The notes under the pieces: model-generated | What the model saw: the letters and a program-made list of their open reading frames with translations, nothing else | What the model was told of the DNA's origin: nothing | The model's database searches: none | DNA from: JACQHM01 sp964535215 | Lineage (GTDB): Bacteria > Methylomirabilota > Methylomirabilia > Methylomirabilales > JACQHM01 | Length of the DNA stretch: 64,000 nucleotides | Direction of reading: 5' to 3' | Assembly (NCBI GenBank): GCA_964535215.1 | Contig: CAZHST010000008.1 | Coordinates: forward strand, 24,942 to 88,941 | Shown: one piece after another, positions 53,681 to 62,620 of the stretch | Layout: each line of letters starts with the position of its first letter | How positions within the stretch are numbered: the first letter of the stretch is position 1 | Position numbers and translations under genes: made by a program

Positions 53681-53709
53681 AAGATACCGTCCGGAAGGCT
53701 CCTTGTCAA
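53681..53709 (-). promoter_or_regulatory. promoter of the pyr operon
   Basis: Minus strand TTGACA (53709-53704), a 17-base spacer and TATCTT (53686-53681), giving a leader of about 150 bases. The rest of the 53525-53779 gap is the leader and the glgA 3' flank, where cggccttccc/gggaagg with a weak T-run may end the upstream unit. Confidence 0.8.
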
Positions 53710-53779
53710 GCATTTTTTGACCTGAAGAGACCTGAAAATCCTTCCCGGGGAACGGCCCTGGCCATCAGGGGGAAGGCCG

Positions 53780-55267
53780 TCACCCCCCAGGGGCGTCCCC
53801 CTCCCTGGAGGAGCGGCTCGATCTTTCCTTCGCCAGCCGGTAGAGCCTCTCGTATTCCCTGGCGGAGCGCTCCCAGGAGAAGTCCCCTTCCATGCCGTTT
53901 CGGACGAGGGTGGTCCAGAGGGCCTTTCGCTTCTTGAAGAGGAAGACGGCCCGGCAGACGGTCCTCAGCAGCTGCTCCGGCGAAGGGTCGGAGAACTTGA
54001 ACCCGTTCCCCTTCCCCGTCTCCGGGTCAAAGGGGATGATGGTGTCGTCCAGGCCGCCCGTGGCCCGGACGATGGGGACCGTCCCGTAGAGGAGACTGTA
54101 CATCTGGTTCAGGCCGCACGGTTCAAACCGGGAGGGCATCAGGAAGAGATCGCATCCGGCCTCGATCTTGTGGGAGAGGGAGATGTCGAAGTCAAGCTTC
54201 ACCGCCACCTGGTCCGGGTAGGCGTTGGCGGCTTTCTGGAAGAAGGCATGGTACCATTCCTCCCCAGTCCCCAGGAGGACGAGCTGGAGGTCCAGGGCCA
54301 GCATCTCTTCGAGGACCATTGCGATCAGGTCGACCCCTTTCTGGGCGACCAGGCGGGTGACCATCCCGGCGACGGGGAGGTCCTCCCGAACCGGGAGGCC
54401 GACGGAGCGCTGGAGGTCCTTTTTGCACTCGACCTTGCCCGAGGGATCCTCCCGGGTGTAGGGCTTGGCAATATGGGGATCGGTGGCCGGATGCCACTCC
54501 TCGTAATCAACGCCGTTCAGGACGCCGAAGAGATCCTGGTGCCTCGCCCGCAAGACCCCCTCCAGGCCGCAGCCAAAGGCCTCGGTCTGGATCTCCTGGC
54601 TGTACCGCTGGCTCACGGTGGTCAAGATGTCGGCGAAGAGGAGCCCCCCCTTCAAGAGGTTCACCTTCCCGTAGAACTCCAGGCCCTCGATGGTGAAGAG
54701 GTCCCAAGGAAGGCCGATGGAGGGCAAGATCTCCTTCTCGAAGAGGCCCTGGTAGGCCAGGTTGTGGATGGTGAAGAGCGTGGCCGTCCCTTGGAAGAAC
54801 GGATCGTCCCGGTAGAGGGTCTTGAGGTACACCGGGACCAAGCCGGTCTGCCAGTCGTTACAGTGGATGACATCCGGCTGAAACCGGAGGGCTTTGCAGG
54901 CCTCCAGGAGGCCTTGGGAGAAGAAGGCAAAACGCTCCCCGTTGTCCGGATAGTCCCCCTCGGGCGTCTGGTAGAGGTGCTCCCGGTTGTAGTAGCGATC
55001 GTTCCTGAGGAAGTAGACGGGCACCTCCTTCCCCGTTCTGGCCTCCCAAAGCTCGGCCTCTTCCAGCCGGCCGGCGAAGGGGATCTCCAACCGGAGGGCT
55101 CGCTTCACCGTGAAGCGAGTCCTATCCACCATCCGGTACAGGGGCAGGATGACCCGGATGTCGTGGCCCAGGCGCTCCAGGGCCTTCGGGAGGGCGCCGG
55201 CCACATCGGCCAATCCCCCCGTCTTCGCGAAAGGGGCCACCTCCGGAGAAGCCAACAGGATCTTCAT
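53780..55267 (-). CDS. glgA: glycogen synthase (ADP-glucose type, GT5)
   Basis: A 495-aa enzyme that elongates alpha-1,4-glucan. The N-terminal ADP-glucose motif KTGGLADVAGALPKAL, VIHCNDWQTGLVPVYLK, LFTIHNLAYQG and the C-terminal SRFEPCGLNQMYSLLYGTVP are all present. It lies at the end of the kinase-enolase-dehydrogenase unit. Other glg genes are not in the window. Confidence 0.95.
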   Translation of the reverse strand: MKILLASPEVAPFAKTGGLADVAGALPKALERLGHDIRVILPLYRMVDRTRFTVKRALRLEIPFAGRLEEAELWEARTGKEVPVYFLRNDRYYNREHLYQTPEGDYPDNGERFAFFSQGLLEACKALRFQPDVIHCNDWQTGLVPVYLKTLYRDDPFFQGTATLFTIHNLAYQGLFEKEILPSIGLPWDLFTIEGLEFYGKVNLLKGGLLFADILTTVSQRYSQEIQTEAFGCGLEGVLRARHQDLFGVLNGVDYEEWHPATDPHIAKPYTREDPSGKVECKKDLQRSVGLPVREDLPVAGMVTRLVAQKGVDLIAMVLEEMLALDLQLVLLGTGEEWYHAFFQKAANAYPDQVAVKLDFDISLSHKIEAGCDLFLMPSRFEPCGLNQMYSLLYGTVPIVRATGGLDDTIIPFDPETGKGNGFKFSDPSPEQLLRTVCRAVFLFKKRKALWTTLVRNGMEGDFSWERSAREYERLYRLAKERSSRSSREGDAPGG

Positions 55268-55279
55268 CGTCCCCTTGCC

Positions 55280-55873
55280 TCATCGCCTGGGGGCGACCTC
55301 CACATCCAGCCGGCCCGTCCCCAACCGGAAGGGGGAGAGGTCCCCAAAGCTAAAGCTCCGCTTTTCCGGGATCCCGCTCTCGAAGCGGAAGCCGATGAAG
55401 CGGTAGCCGGCCTGGACCGCCTGTTGGACGGCGGCGGTGACGTCAAGGGTGTGGGCCACCGGTCCCTTCGTGGCGGGGGAGGTGAAGGTTCCGGCCAGCT
55501 TGGCCGGAAGACCATAGTCTTCCAGGTTGATCGCCCCGTTCCCTTCGTAAAAGGAGACGGAGATCAGGGCGTCTTTCCCCTCGGCGTCAGGCCCCTGGGT
55601 GAAGGTGAGCGTGGCCCTGGTCACCGGGCCCGAGACCTCCGAGAGGCTGAACTCGACGATGCCTCGGAGGCGGGGGTTAAACTCCTGAACGATGGCCTCG
55701 GTGGTTGAGGTGATCCGCTCGGGCTTTCCATCCGGGGGTCCCATGACCCCCCAATCGCCGATGGTGCCGACCGCCACCGGGGGCAGGGAGAGGGAGGCGG
55801 CCCCCGCGGGATGGAGGCTGGCGGAGAGGACCACGAGCGCGGAAAAGATCGTCAAGGCCCCTGTTCTCATCAC
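55280..55873 (-). CDS. secreted DNRLRE/CBM96-like domain protein
   Basis: A 197-aa exported protein. The signal peptide (MRTGALTIFSALVVLSASLHP, cleavage near AGAA) is followed by one beta-rich domain with GIVEFSLSEVSGPVTRATLTF and LDVTAAVQQAVQAGYRFIGFRFES. This wording resembles DNRLRE/CBM96-type domains of extracellular proteins. No catalytic motif. Its start overlaps the stop of the dehydrogenase gene. Function unknown. Confidence 0.6.
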   Translation of the reverse strand: MMRTGALTIFSALVVLSASLHPAGAASLSLPPVAVGTIGDWGVMGPPDGKPERITSTTEAIVQEFNPRLRGIVEFSLSEVSGPVTRATLTFTQGPDAEGKDALISVSFYEGNGAINLEDYGLPAKLAGTFTSPATKGPVAHTLDVTAAVQQAVQAGYRFIGFRFESGIPEKRSFSFGDLSPFRLGTGRLDVEVAPRR

Positions 55874-56877
55874 CCCTCCTTAGAGCTTCTGGCCTCGAAG
55901 ACCTCAGGGTTCACCGGGTTCCTCGGCCGCTTCCCCGACAACACGTCCACGACCGCCTGGACCCCTCGGGCCCGACACTCCTGGAGCGACTCGGTCGAGT
56001 AGAAGGCGGCGTGAGGGGAGAGGATGACGTTGTCAAGCTTCCGGAGCGGATGATCCTTGGGAGGGGGCTCCTGGGGGAGGACGTCCAGGGCGGCCCCCTG
56101 GATCCAACCCTCCTCCAGGGCCCTCGCCACCGCCAGATCATCCAGGATGGGGCCCCGGGCCGTATTGATCAGGAAGGCCGTCTTCTTCATCTGGCGAAGC
56201 TCCCGTTCCCCGATCATCCCCCTGGTCTCCTCCGTCAAGGGGGTGTGGATGGAGATGAAATCCGACTCCTTCAGGAGGATCTCCAGCTCCACCTTGGTGG
56301 CCCCGTGCCGGCGGCACTCCTCCGCTGGCACATACGGATCATAGGCCAGGACCTTTAGCCCGAGGCCTAGGGCCTTCCGGGCGAGGGAGCGGCCGATCTT
56401 CCCCAACCCGATGATCCCCAGGGTCTGCCCCGCGATCCGCCTGATGGGAAAGCCAACCTGGAGGTCCCAGGCCCCGCCCTTGATGCTCCGGTCGAAGACA
56501 AAGAGCTTCCTGGCCAGGGCCAGCATGGCGGCCAGGGCATGCTCGGCGACTTCATCCACGCAGTAGTCCGGGATGTTGGTGACAACGATCCCCCGCTTCG
56601 TTGCCGTCTCCACGGCGACATTGTCATACCCGATTCCCAACCGGCTGATGACCCGGCACCGCTCGGCGGCCTCGATCACCCGGGGTGTAATCTTTGCGAG
56701 CGAGACGATGATCCCGTCCACATCCCGGACGAGCTGGACCAGCTCCTCCTCGGGAGGGGTCTCCAGGGTCCCGCCGCGCCCCTCGATCACCTCGGCCCCA
56801 ATCTTGGCCAGCACCTCCCGTTCAAAGTTCACGTCCTCCCAGGAGTAATCCGCGTAGAGGACCTTGTACCGGCTCAT
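55870..56877 (-). CDS. D-2-hydroxyacid dehydrogenase, CtBP/hydroxypyruvate reductase-like
   Basis: A 335-aa NAD(P)-dependent dehydrogenase. Rossmann motif GIIGLGKIGRSLARKA, catalytic Arg in LINTARGP, Glu in DVLPQEPP and His in LSPHAAFYS. The wording SRLGIGYDNVAVETATKRGI and VDEVAEHALAAMLALAR is that of the CtBP-like branch, which includes hydroxypyruvate/glyoxylate reductases. It sits 18 bases behind eno, which suggests a substrate near glycerate (inference). Confidence 0.88.
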   Translation of the reverse strand: MSRYKVLYADYSWEDVNFEREVLAKIGAEVIEGRGGTLETPPEEELVQLVRDVDGIIVSLAKITPRVIEAAERCRVISRLGIGYDNVAVETATKRGIVVTNIPDYCVDEVAEHALAAMLALARKLFVFDRSIKGGAWDLQVGFPIRRIAGQTLGIIGLGKIGRSLARKALGLGLKVLAYDPYVPAEECRRHGATKVELEILLKESDFISIHTPLTEETRGMIGERELRQMKKTAFLINTARGPILDDLAVARALEEGWIQGAALDVLPQEPPPKDHPLRKLDNVILSPHAAFYSTESLQECRARGVQAVVDVLSGKRPRNPVNPEVFEARSSKEG

Positions 56878-56895
56878 GACGTCAGCTCCTCCTCT

Positions 56896-58188
56896 CTAAG
56901 CCTTGATGAATCGGGCAAACACCTCCCGGCCGCGGTAGCGGGCGGCCTCTCTCAGCTCCTCCTCGATCCTGAGCAGTTGGTTATATTTGGCCAGACGTTC
57001 GGACCGGGCGAGGGACCCGATCTTGATCTGGCCGGCATTGGTCGCCACGGCGAGGTCGGCGATGGTCGCATCCTCCGTCTCCCCGGAACGGGCGGAGATG
57101 ATCGGGAGATACCCGGCCCGTCTCGCCCTTTCCACCACCTCCAGGGTCTCGGTCAAGGTCCCGATCTGGTTTACCTTGACCAGCACCGCGTTCGCGACAC
57201 CCATCTGGATCCCTTTGCTCAAGCGTTCTGGATTGGTGGTGAAGAGGTCATCCCCGATCAGCTGGACCCGCCGCCCTAAGCGTTCGGTGAGCGCCTGCCA
57301 GCCCCCCCAGTCCTCCTCGGCCAAACCATCCTCGATGGAGAGGATCGGATAGCGGGAGACCCAGCCCTCCAGAAGGTCCACCATCTCCTGACTGGTCAGG
57401 GTCCGCCCTTCAGCCCGTAACGTATACTTCCCCTCCTGGAAGAAGTGGCTCGCGGCCACGTCCAGGGCGATCATGATGTCCCGACCGGGTTCGTAACCGG
57501 CCCGCTCAACGGCTGAAACCACCAGCTCGAGGGCCTGGAGGTTCGAGCGGAGGGGAGGTCCGAATCCTCCCTCGTCCGCGACCCCGAGAGGCCAGTACCC
57601 TTTTTCCTTCAACAGCTCCCGGGTGGCCTGGTACACGTGGCTGATGGTCACCAGGGCCTCCCGGTACCGCCCGGCCTGAAGCGGGATGATCAGGAAGTCC
57701 TGGAAGTCAATACCTCCTCCGGCATGGAGGCCGCCGCTGACGATGTTGACCATCGGGACGGGAAGCTCCCTCGCCCCCACCCCCCCCAGGTACCGGTAGA
57801 GGGGAAGCCCCACCGAGGCCGCCGCCGCCTTTGCCACCGCTAACGAGACGCCCAGGAGGGCGTTCGCCCCCAGCCTGGATTTATCCTTGGTCCTGTCCAG
57901 CTCCAAAAGGAGGCGGTCAATCCCCGCCTGGTTCAACGCGTCCTGCCCGAGGAGGTGAGGGGCGATGGTCTCGTTCACGTGCCTGACCGCCGTGAGGACC
58001 CCTCTCCCCTGGAAACGCTTCGGATCCCCATCCCGGAGTTCGACGGCCTCGGACCTGCCTGTGGAAGCCCCGGCGGGGACCAGGGCCCTCCCGAAGGCCC
58101 CCGACTCCAGCCAGACATCCACCTCCACCGTGGGATGACCCCTCGAATCCAGGACCTCCCGCCCGGTGATCTTCACGATCCTCGGCAT
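56896..58188 (-). CDS. eno: enolase
   Basis: A 430-aa glycolytic enzyme that interconverts 2-phosphoglycerate and PEP. Start IVKITGREVLDSRGHPTVEVDV, metal and catalytic regions in SIEDGLAEEDWGGW, QLIGDDLFTTN and LVKVNQIGTLTETLEV, and the signature ISARSGETEDATIADLAVAT. ATG 58188 has a ribosome-binding site inside the kinase gene, which it overlaps by 16 bases. The frame is open 312 bases further upstream but that is the kinase in another frame. Confidence 0.96.
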   Translation of the reverse strand: MPRIVKITGREVLDSRGHPTVEVDVWLESGAFGRALVPAGASTGRSEAVELRDGDPKRFQGRGVLTAVRHVNETIAPHLLGQDALNQAGIDRLLLELDRTKDKSRLGANALLGVSLAVAKAAAASVGLPLYRYLGGVGARELPVPMVNIVSGGLHAGGGIDFQDFLIIPLQAGRYREALVTISHVYQATRELLKEKGYWPLGVADEGGFGPPLRSNLQALELVVSAVERAGYEPGRDIMIALDVAASHFFQEGKYTLRAEGRTLTSQEMVDLLEGWVSRYPILSIEDGLAEEDWGGWQALTERLGRRVQLIGDDLFTTNPERLSKGIQMGVANAVLVKVNQIGTLTETLEVVERARRAGYLPIISARSGETEDATIADLAVATNAGQIKIGSLARSERLAKYNQLLRIEEELREAARYRGREVFARFIKA

Positions 58189-59192
58189 CTTCCTAGCTCC
58201 TCGGCGATCAACTCGACCACCTCTTCCAGGCACCGGAACCGGCTCCGGATGATCGCCTTGCTGATCCCCCGGATCCGATCCTTGGTCGGCTCGTCCTTGA
58301 TGTACTCCACGGGGGATTTCCCGTCCATCCGGGCCAGCATCAGGATCCCGAGCTCCAGCAAGCTGTTTCGCATCAGCTCGGCCTTTCCCGGGAGCCGGAG
58401 GGCCTCGAAATAGGCCCGAAAGAAGGCAAAGGCCGCCTGGAAGTAGGCCTCCTTCTTTGGATGGTGCTTCATGGCCTTCAACAACAGATGGTTCAGACAA
58501 AAGGCCACGTCGAAGACCGGGTCGCCGTAGTGGGCTACCTCGCAGTCGAGGAGGAGGAGGTGGTGATCCTTCACCAGGATGTTCTTGGGGCTGAAGTCGC
58601 CATGGACCAGGCAGCGCTTGGTCTGAAGCATCCGCCCGACCTCGTCTTCGATCGCTGCCTTCACGTCCGGGTGGCGCTGGGCCACGGTCCGGTGATACGG
58701 ATCCACCCGAAGCTCGATGAAGTTCTGATGATCCCAGAATCGGGCCCTGACCTCCTGGTCCTCGGCAGTCCGGTTGTGGATGGTGGCGAGCAGCTCCCCC
58801 ACCCGGTGGGCGATGGAGAGGTCCACCTGGCCCCTCATCAGCTGATCCTTCCAGACCTCCGACCCCTCCGGGGCACAGGTCATGAGGAAGAGATAGTTCT
58901 CCGGATCAACGAACAGCACCTCGGGAACCCCTCCCTTCGGCAGGATCCGGGCGAGGGTTTCAAGACAGGCCTTCTCCAGGAAGATCCGTTCCACCGTGGA
59001 GAACCAGTCGTCCTCGACCCGAAGCTTCGGGAGGGCCTGCTTCAAGACAAAACAGTCCCGGGGCGTCATGATCTTCAAGACGACGTTCGAGACCCCTCCC
59101 GGAAGCTCCTCGACGCCGATCGGCTCCCCCGGCTCGACCAGGCCCCGCTCGATCAGGTACGGGATGACCGTCCCCCTGTCCAGCTCCTTCAT
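58173..59192 (-). CDS. APH/methylthioribose-kinase-like small-molecule kinase
   Basis: 339 aa of the aminoglycoside-phosphotransferase/CHK/MTR-kinase fold. ATP-binding start GGVSNVVLKIMTPRDCFVLKQAL, catalytic loop CLVHGDFSPKNILV, and metal site LLLLDCEVAHYGDPVFDVAF, where the usual Asp-x-Asp is Asp-x-Glu as in MTR kinases. It overlaps eno and is first in the unit eno-dehydrogenase-secreted protein-glgA. Substrate unknown: a resistance role is unlikely in this context, and a glycerate-like or methylthioribose substrate are both possible. Confidence 0.8.
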   Translation of the reverse strand: MKELDRGTVIPYLIERGLVEPGEPIGVEELPGGVSNVVLKIMTPRDCFVLKQALPKLRVEDDWFSTVERIFLEKACLETLARILPKGGVPEVLFVDPENYLFLMTCAPEGSEVWKDQLMRGQVDLSIAHRVGELLATIHNRTAEDQEVRARFWDHQNFIELRVDPYHRTVAQRHPDVKAAIEDEVGRMLQTKRCLVHGDFSPKNILVKDHHLLLLDCEVAHYGDPVFDVAFCLNHLLLKAMKHHPKKEAYFQAAFAFFRAYFEALRLPGKAELMRNSLLELGILMLARMDGKSPVEYIKDEPTKDRIRGISKAIIRSRFRCLEEVVELIAEELGRCRGS

Positions 59193-59287
59193 TTAGGGAC
59201 CATCCTTAAAATAATATGCCTTATGCACGACCTGTCTCTCCTGGGTAACCATACCAGGTTTTCCAGTCTTTGACAAGGATGCGGACC
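59193..59287. other. gap between the kinase gene and the tmRNA terminator
   Basis: Contains an AT-rich tatttta stretch just upstream of the kinase start and a small cctgg-type palindrome. I find no convincing promoter pair here for the kinase unit. Confidence 0.4.
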
Positions 59288-59324
59288 AAACAAAAGCCCC
59301 CTGCTCATTCTTGAGCAGAGGGCT
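59288..59324 (-). terminator. intrinsic terminator downstream of tmRNA
   Basis: Minus strand: agccctctgctca-agaa-tgagcagggggct followed by tttgttt, 11 bases past the CCA end of tmRNA. Confidence 0.9.
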
Positions 59325-59335
59325 TGAAAGAGCCC

Positions 59336-59691
59336 TGGTGGAGGTGGCGGGAATCGAACCCGCGTCCGGAAACCTGTCGGCTTCGGTGCCTACGTGCGTA
59401 TCCTGTGTTTTTTCGTTCGCCTCAAAGCGCCCCCACAGGCAGGGTCACCTCTTGGCTAGCCCGTTTTGTCTCGTCCTCTTCCCCCGGGCTTCAGAAGAGG
59501 ACCAGCCCCCCGATCTTGCGCCCTTCCCCGGCCGGCAGGCGGAACCGGGGAGGACGTCGCCGCGCTTCTTAGGCAGCGAGAGCCAGTTCAGGCTCGGCAG
59601 TTGCTTGTTTTCCCACCTGTTTTACGAGGCGGCAGGAACCTCGGCACGCCACCAAAAGCCCCCGGGTCCCCGTCGAGCCCACATCACCCCC
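59336..59691 (-). ncRNA. ssrA: transfer-messenger RNA
   Basis: The 3' end on the minus strand is a T-arm GGTTCGATTCCCGCC followed by ACCTCCACCA, which pairs with the 5' GGGGGTGATG to give the alanine-type acceptor stem; the expected tmRNA start ATGTGGGCTCGACGGGGAC is present. The tag frame (59613-59569) reads GKQATAEPELALAA then TAA, assuming resumption at GGA; starting at GCA the tag is ATAEPELALAA. It rescues stalled ribosomes with SmpB (not in the window). CCA is encoded. Confidence 0.95.
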
Positions 59692-59717
59692 TCCTTGAAT
59701 TGCGGATTGCCGTATTA

Positions 59718-59746
59718 ACTATAGCACCTCCAACCGATCCTGTCAA
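59718..59746 (-). promoter_or_regulatory. promoter of tmRNA
   Basis: Minus strand TTGACA (59746-59741), exactly 17 bases, TATAGT (59723-59718), near consensus, about 20 bases before the transcription start expected for a processed 5' end at 59691. Confidence 0.88.
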
Positions 59747-59765
59747 CCGGGCGGCCTTTAAGCCT

Positions 59766-62201
59766 TCAGCGGGCCTGGCGGCGCTCCCGAAGGGGCCGCT
59801 CCTCCTCTACGTAGCCGCACCCCTCGGCGATGCAGCCAAGGCCCCTTTGGCCTTTCCCCGTCTTCTGCACCAGGAAGGGGGCGCCACATGTCGGGCAGGG
59901 TTGGGGGACGGGCCGCTCCCACACGGCGAAATTGCAGGTTGGATAACCAGAACACCCGTAGAAGACCTTGCCTCTTTTGGTCCGCCGGGCGGTCAAGGGC
60001 GACCCGCACTGGGGGCAGTTCACGTCCAGGGGGATCGGCTTGATGTTCCGGCACGTGGGATAGGCGGAGCAGGCCTTGAAACGTCCATAGCGCCCATCCC
60101 GGTACACCATTGCCCCCCCACACTTCTCACACGTCTCCCCGGTCGGCACCGGGGGGGTCTCCGGGGGTTTCCCCCCTTCAAGCTTGACGACGTTTCGGCA
60201 CTCCGGGTAGCCGGAGCAGGAAAGGAAGGGGCCAAAGCGGCCCCGCTTCACCACCATGGGCCGCCCGCACTTCTCGCAACGCCGGCCCTCTTCGGCCTCC
60301 TCGGCGGCCTTGGAGGAGGCCCCGTTGTTCCCGGGGATCTCCCGCGCGTTCTTGCACTCGGGATAGGCCGAGCAGGCAAGGAACCGCCCGAAGCGGCCCC
60401 ACTTGATGACCATAGGGCTCCCACACTTGTCGCAGGCCTCCTCGGTCTTCTCCTCCAGGGCCTTGACGTTCTCCATCGTGACCCTGGCCCGCTCCAGCCA
60501 TTGGGAGAAGTTCGCGTAGAAGCGCCGCATCTCGTCCAGCCAGGAGACCTTCCCCTCCTCGACCTCGTCCAGCGTGCTCTCCATCCGGGCGGTGAAGTCG
60601 TAGTCCATGATCTGAGGGAAGCTTTTCAGGAGGAGCTCCACCACCAGCTCCCCCAGCTCCGTGGGCTTGAACTTCCCCTCCTCTTTCACGACATAGTCCC
60701 GATTCTGGATGATGGAGAGGATTGTCGCGTACGTCGAAGGCCGCCCGATCCCCCGCTGCTCCAGTTCCTTCACCAAGGACGCCTCGGTATAGCGGGGGGG
60801 AGGCTGGGTGAAGTGCTGCTCCGGGTCCAGGTGTAAAAGCTGGAGCACCTCGCCGACCTCCAGGGGGGGAAGGGGCAGCTCCTCCTCCGCCTCCTCCCTG
60901 GCCTCTTCCGGTTTTGTCTTCGGGGCCTCGTCCTCCCCCTCGATGTAGAGCCGGGTGAAGCCGGGGAACTTCAAGACCCTCCCGCTGGCCCGCAGGGTGA
61001 ACCGGCCCGCTCGGATGTCCACGGTGGTCACATCGTAGACGGCCGGCGGCATCTGGGAGGCCACGAAGCGGTTCCAGATGAGGGTGTAAAGGGCGAGCTG
61101 ATCCCGGGTGAGGTAGCGCCGGACGGAGGCCGGGTCCCGGAAGACGGAGGTGGGGCGGATCGCCTCGTGGGCCTCTTGGGCCATCTTGGCGCTTTTGTAC
61201 ACGGGGGGACGCTCGGGGACGAAGTCCTGCCCGAAGCGATCGGTGATGAAGCGCCGGGCTTCGCTTTGGGCCTCCGGGGCGATCCGGGTGGAGTCAGTCC
61301 GCATGTAGGTGATCAGACCGACAGCCCCCTCTTTCCCCAGCTCGATCCCCTCGTAGAGCTGCTGGGCGATCTGCATGGTTTTGGAAGCGGTGAAGCGGAG
61401 CTTCCGGGCCGCCTCCTGCTGGAGGGTGCTGGTCGTGAAGGGGGGGGCCGGGGAGCGCTGCCGCTCCCGTCGGGAGATGTCGGCGACCTGAAACGGCTGC
61501 CGCTCCAGCTCCTCGACGATCCGTCGGGCCTCCTCCTCGGAGCCGATGGAGGCCTTCTCCCCATTGATCTTGACGAGCCTCGCCTTAAAGGCCGGCGGGA
61601 GATGGCCCCGGAGGAGGGCCTCGATGGTCCAGTACTCCTCCGGGACGAAGGCCCGGATCTCCTGCTCCCGATCCACGATCAACCGGAGGGCCACCGACTG
61701 GACCCTTCCGGCGGAGAGGCCCCGGCGCACCTTCTCCCACAGGAGAGGGCTGATCTGATAGCCCACCAGCCGGTCGAGGATCCTCCGGGCCTGCTGGGCC
61801 TCCACCTTTCTCTCGTCAATCGGCCCGGGGTTGGCGAAGGCTTCCCGGACGGCCCGCTGGGTGATCTCGTGGAAGGTCACCCGGTGGATCGGCCGCTTCG
61901 AGGCCTTGAGTTCGTGGGCCAGGTGCCAGCAGATCGCCTCCCCCTCCCGATCGGGATCGGCGGCCAGATAGATGGCCTTGGAGTTCTTGGCGGCCTTCTT
62001 CAGCTCCGCCAGGATCTTCTCCTTTCCCTTGATGATCTCATAGTGGGGGGTGAAGTCCCGTTCGATGTCCACGGCCAGGGACTTCGACGGGAGGTCCTTG
62101 ACGTGGCCCATAGAGGCCTTGACGACATAGTCCTTCCCCAGGAACTTGTTGATGGTCCTGGCCTTGGCCGGTGACTCAACGATGACAAGCGATTTTTCCA
62201 A
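59766..62201 (-). CDS. topA: DNA topoisomerase I with five zinc-finger motifs
   Basis: An 811-aa type IA topoisomerase relaxing negative supercoils. TOPRIM domain at 1-115 (VIVESPAKA, AADPDREGEAI), active-site Tyr299 in GLITYMRTDST, EAHEAIRPT, and GIGRPSTYATILSII. The C-terminal 180 residues carry five topoisomerase zinc-finger repeats starting CDKCG, CEKCG, CEKCG, CPQCG and CPTCG. The end RPLRERRQAR is basic. The stop lies 20 bases before the tmRNA promoter. Confidence 0.96.
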   Translation of the reverse strand: MEKSLVIVESPAKARTINKFLGKDYVVKASMGHVKDLPSKSLAVDIERDFTPHYEIIKGKEKILAELKKAAKNSKAIYLAADPDREGEAICWHLAHELKASKRPIHRVTFHEITQRAVREAFANPGPIDERKVEAQQARRILDRLVGYQISPLLWEKVRRGLSAGRVQSVALRLIVDREQEIRAFVPEEYWTIEALLRGHLPPAFKARLVKINGEKASIGSEEEARRIVEELERQPFQVADISRRERQRSPAPPFTTSTLQQEAARKLRFTASKTMQIAQQLYEGIELGKEGAVGLITYMRTDSTRIAPEAQSEARRFITDRFGQDFVPERPPVYKSAKMAQEAHEAIRPTSVFRDPASVRRYLTRDQLALYTLIWNRFVASQMPPAVYDVTTVDIRAGRFTLRASGRVLKFPGFTRLYIEGEDEAPKTKPEEAREEAEEELPLPPLEVGEVLQLLHLDPEQHFTQPPPRYTEASLVKELEQRGIGRPSTYATILSIIQNRDYVVKEEGKFKPTELGELVVELLLKSFPQIMDYDFTARMESTLDEVEEGKVSWLDEMRRFYANFSQWLERARVTMENVKALEEKTEEACDKCGSPMVIKWGRFGRFLACSAYPECKNAREIPGNNGASSKAAEEAEEGRRCEKCGRPMVVKRGRFGPFLSCSGYPECRNVVKLEGGKPPETPPVPTGETCEKCGGAMVYRDGRYGRFKACSAYPTCRNIKPIPLDVNCPQCGSPLTARRTKRGKVFYGCSGYPTCNFAVWERPVPQPCPTCGAPFLVQKTGKGQRGLGCIAEGCGYVEEERPLRERRQAR

Positions 62202-62451
62202 GCTGATAAGCCTCCTTGCTCACGCAGGGTCGGGATGGTCTCATCCGGAGAAGAGAAGGGGGGCACCCATCCGCCGTTCCCTGTCAGGGGGTCTTCAACC
62301 GGTGATCAAATCTAATGGAATCGGGAAAGAAAGTCAAAAGAATTTGGCGGTGAGGACAAACCGGGAGAAGAGCGTCTTCAGCCCGGACGAACCCTCTCCC
62401 CGGCCTGAAGCCTCGGGGAGGAGGGGTCCCCTTTGCAGGAAGGTTTTTCCC
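62202..62451. other. gap between divergent topA and tRNA-Ala
   Basis: No gene or clear RNA structure seen. cgcagggtcgggatgg and AT-rich sequence near 62310-62345 lie upstream of topA; the tRNA promoter begins at 62452. Confidence 0.5.
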
Positions 62452-62480
62452 TTGACAACTTGAGCCGTTACTGGTAAAAC
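62452..62480 (+). promoter_or_regulatory. promoter of tRNA-Ala
   Basis: TTGACA (62452-62457), 17 bases, TAAAAC (62475-62480), 11 bases before the mature tRNA 5' end. Confidence 0.7.
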
Positions 62481-62491
62481 CTTCCCCAGGT

Positions 62492-62567
62492 GGGGCTGTG
62501 GCGCAGTTGGGAGCGCGCGTGACTGGCAGTCACGAGGTCACGGGTTCGAATCCCGTCAGCTCCACCA
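62492..62567 (+). tRNA. tRNA-Ala (GGC)
   Basis: A 76-base cloverleaf: acceptor ggggctg/cagctcc with encoded CCA, D-arm region gcgcagttgggagcgc, anticodon stem cgtga/tcacg with loop ctGGCag, and T-arm cgggttcgaatcccg. The anticodon GGC reads GCC/GCT alanine codons. Confidence 0.95.
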
Positions 62568-62620
62568 CTGGATTCAAAGGTTGCGGCGGTGGGCCGTAGC
62601 CTTTTTTAATTTCGATTCGA

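Noticed and set aside
58189..58500. 104-residue N-terminal extension of enolase
   Set aside because: It is the kinase gene read in another frame. Enolase begins at the conserved MPRIVKITGREVLDSRG with its own ribosome-binding site.
58173..59192. aminoglycoside resistance gene
   Set aside because: Only the general kinase fold matches. The Asp-x-Glu metal site and the position before eno point to a metabolic small-molecule kinase.
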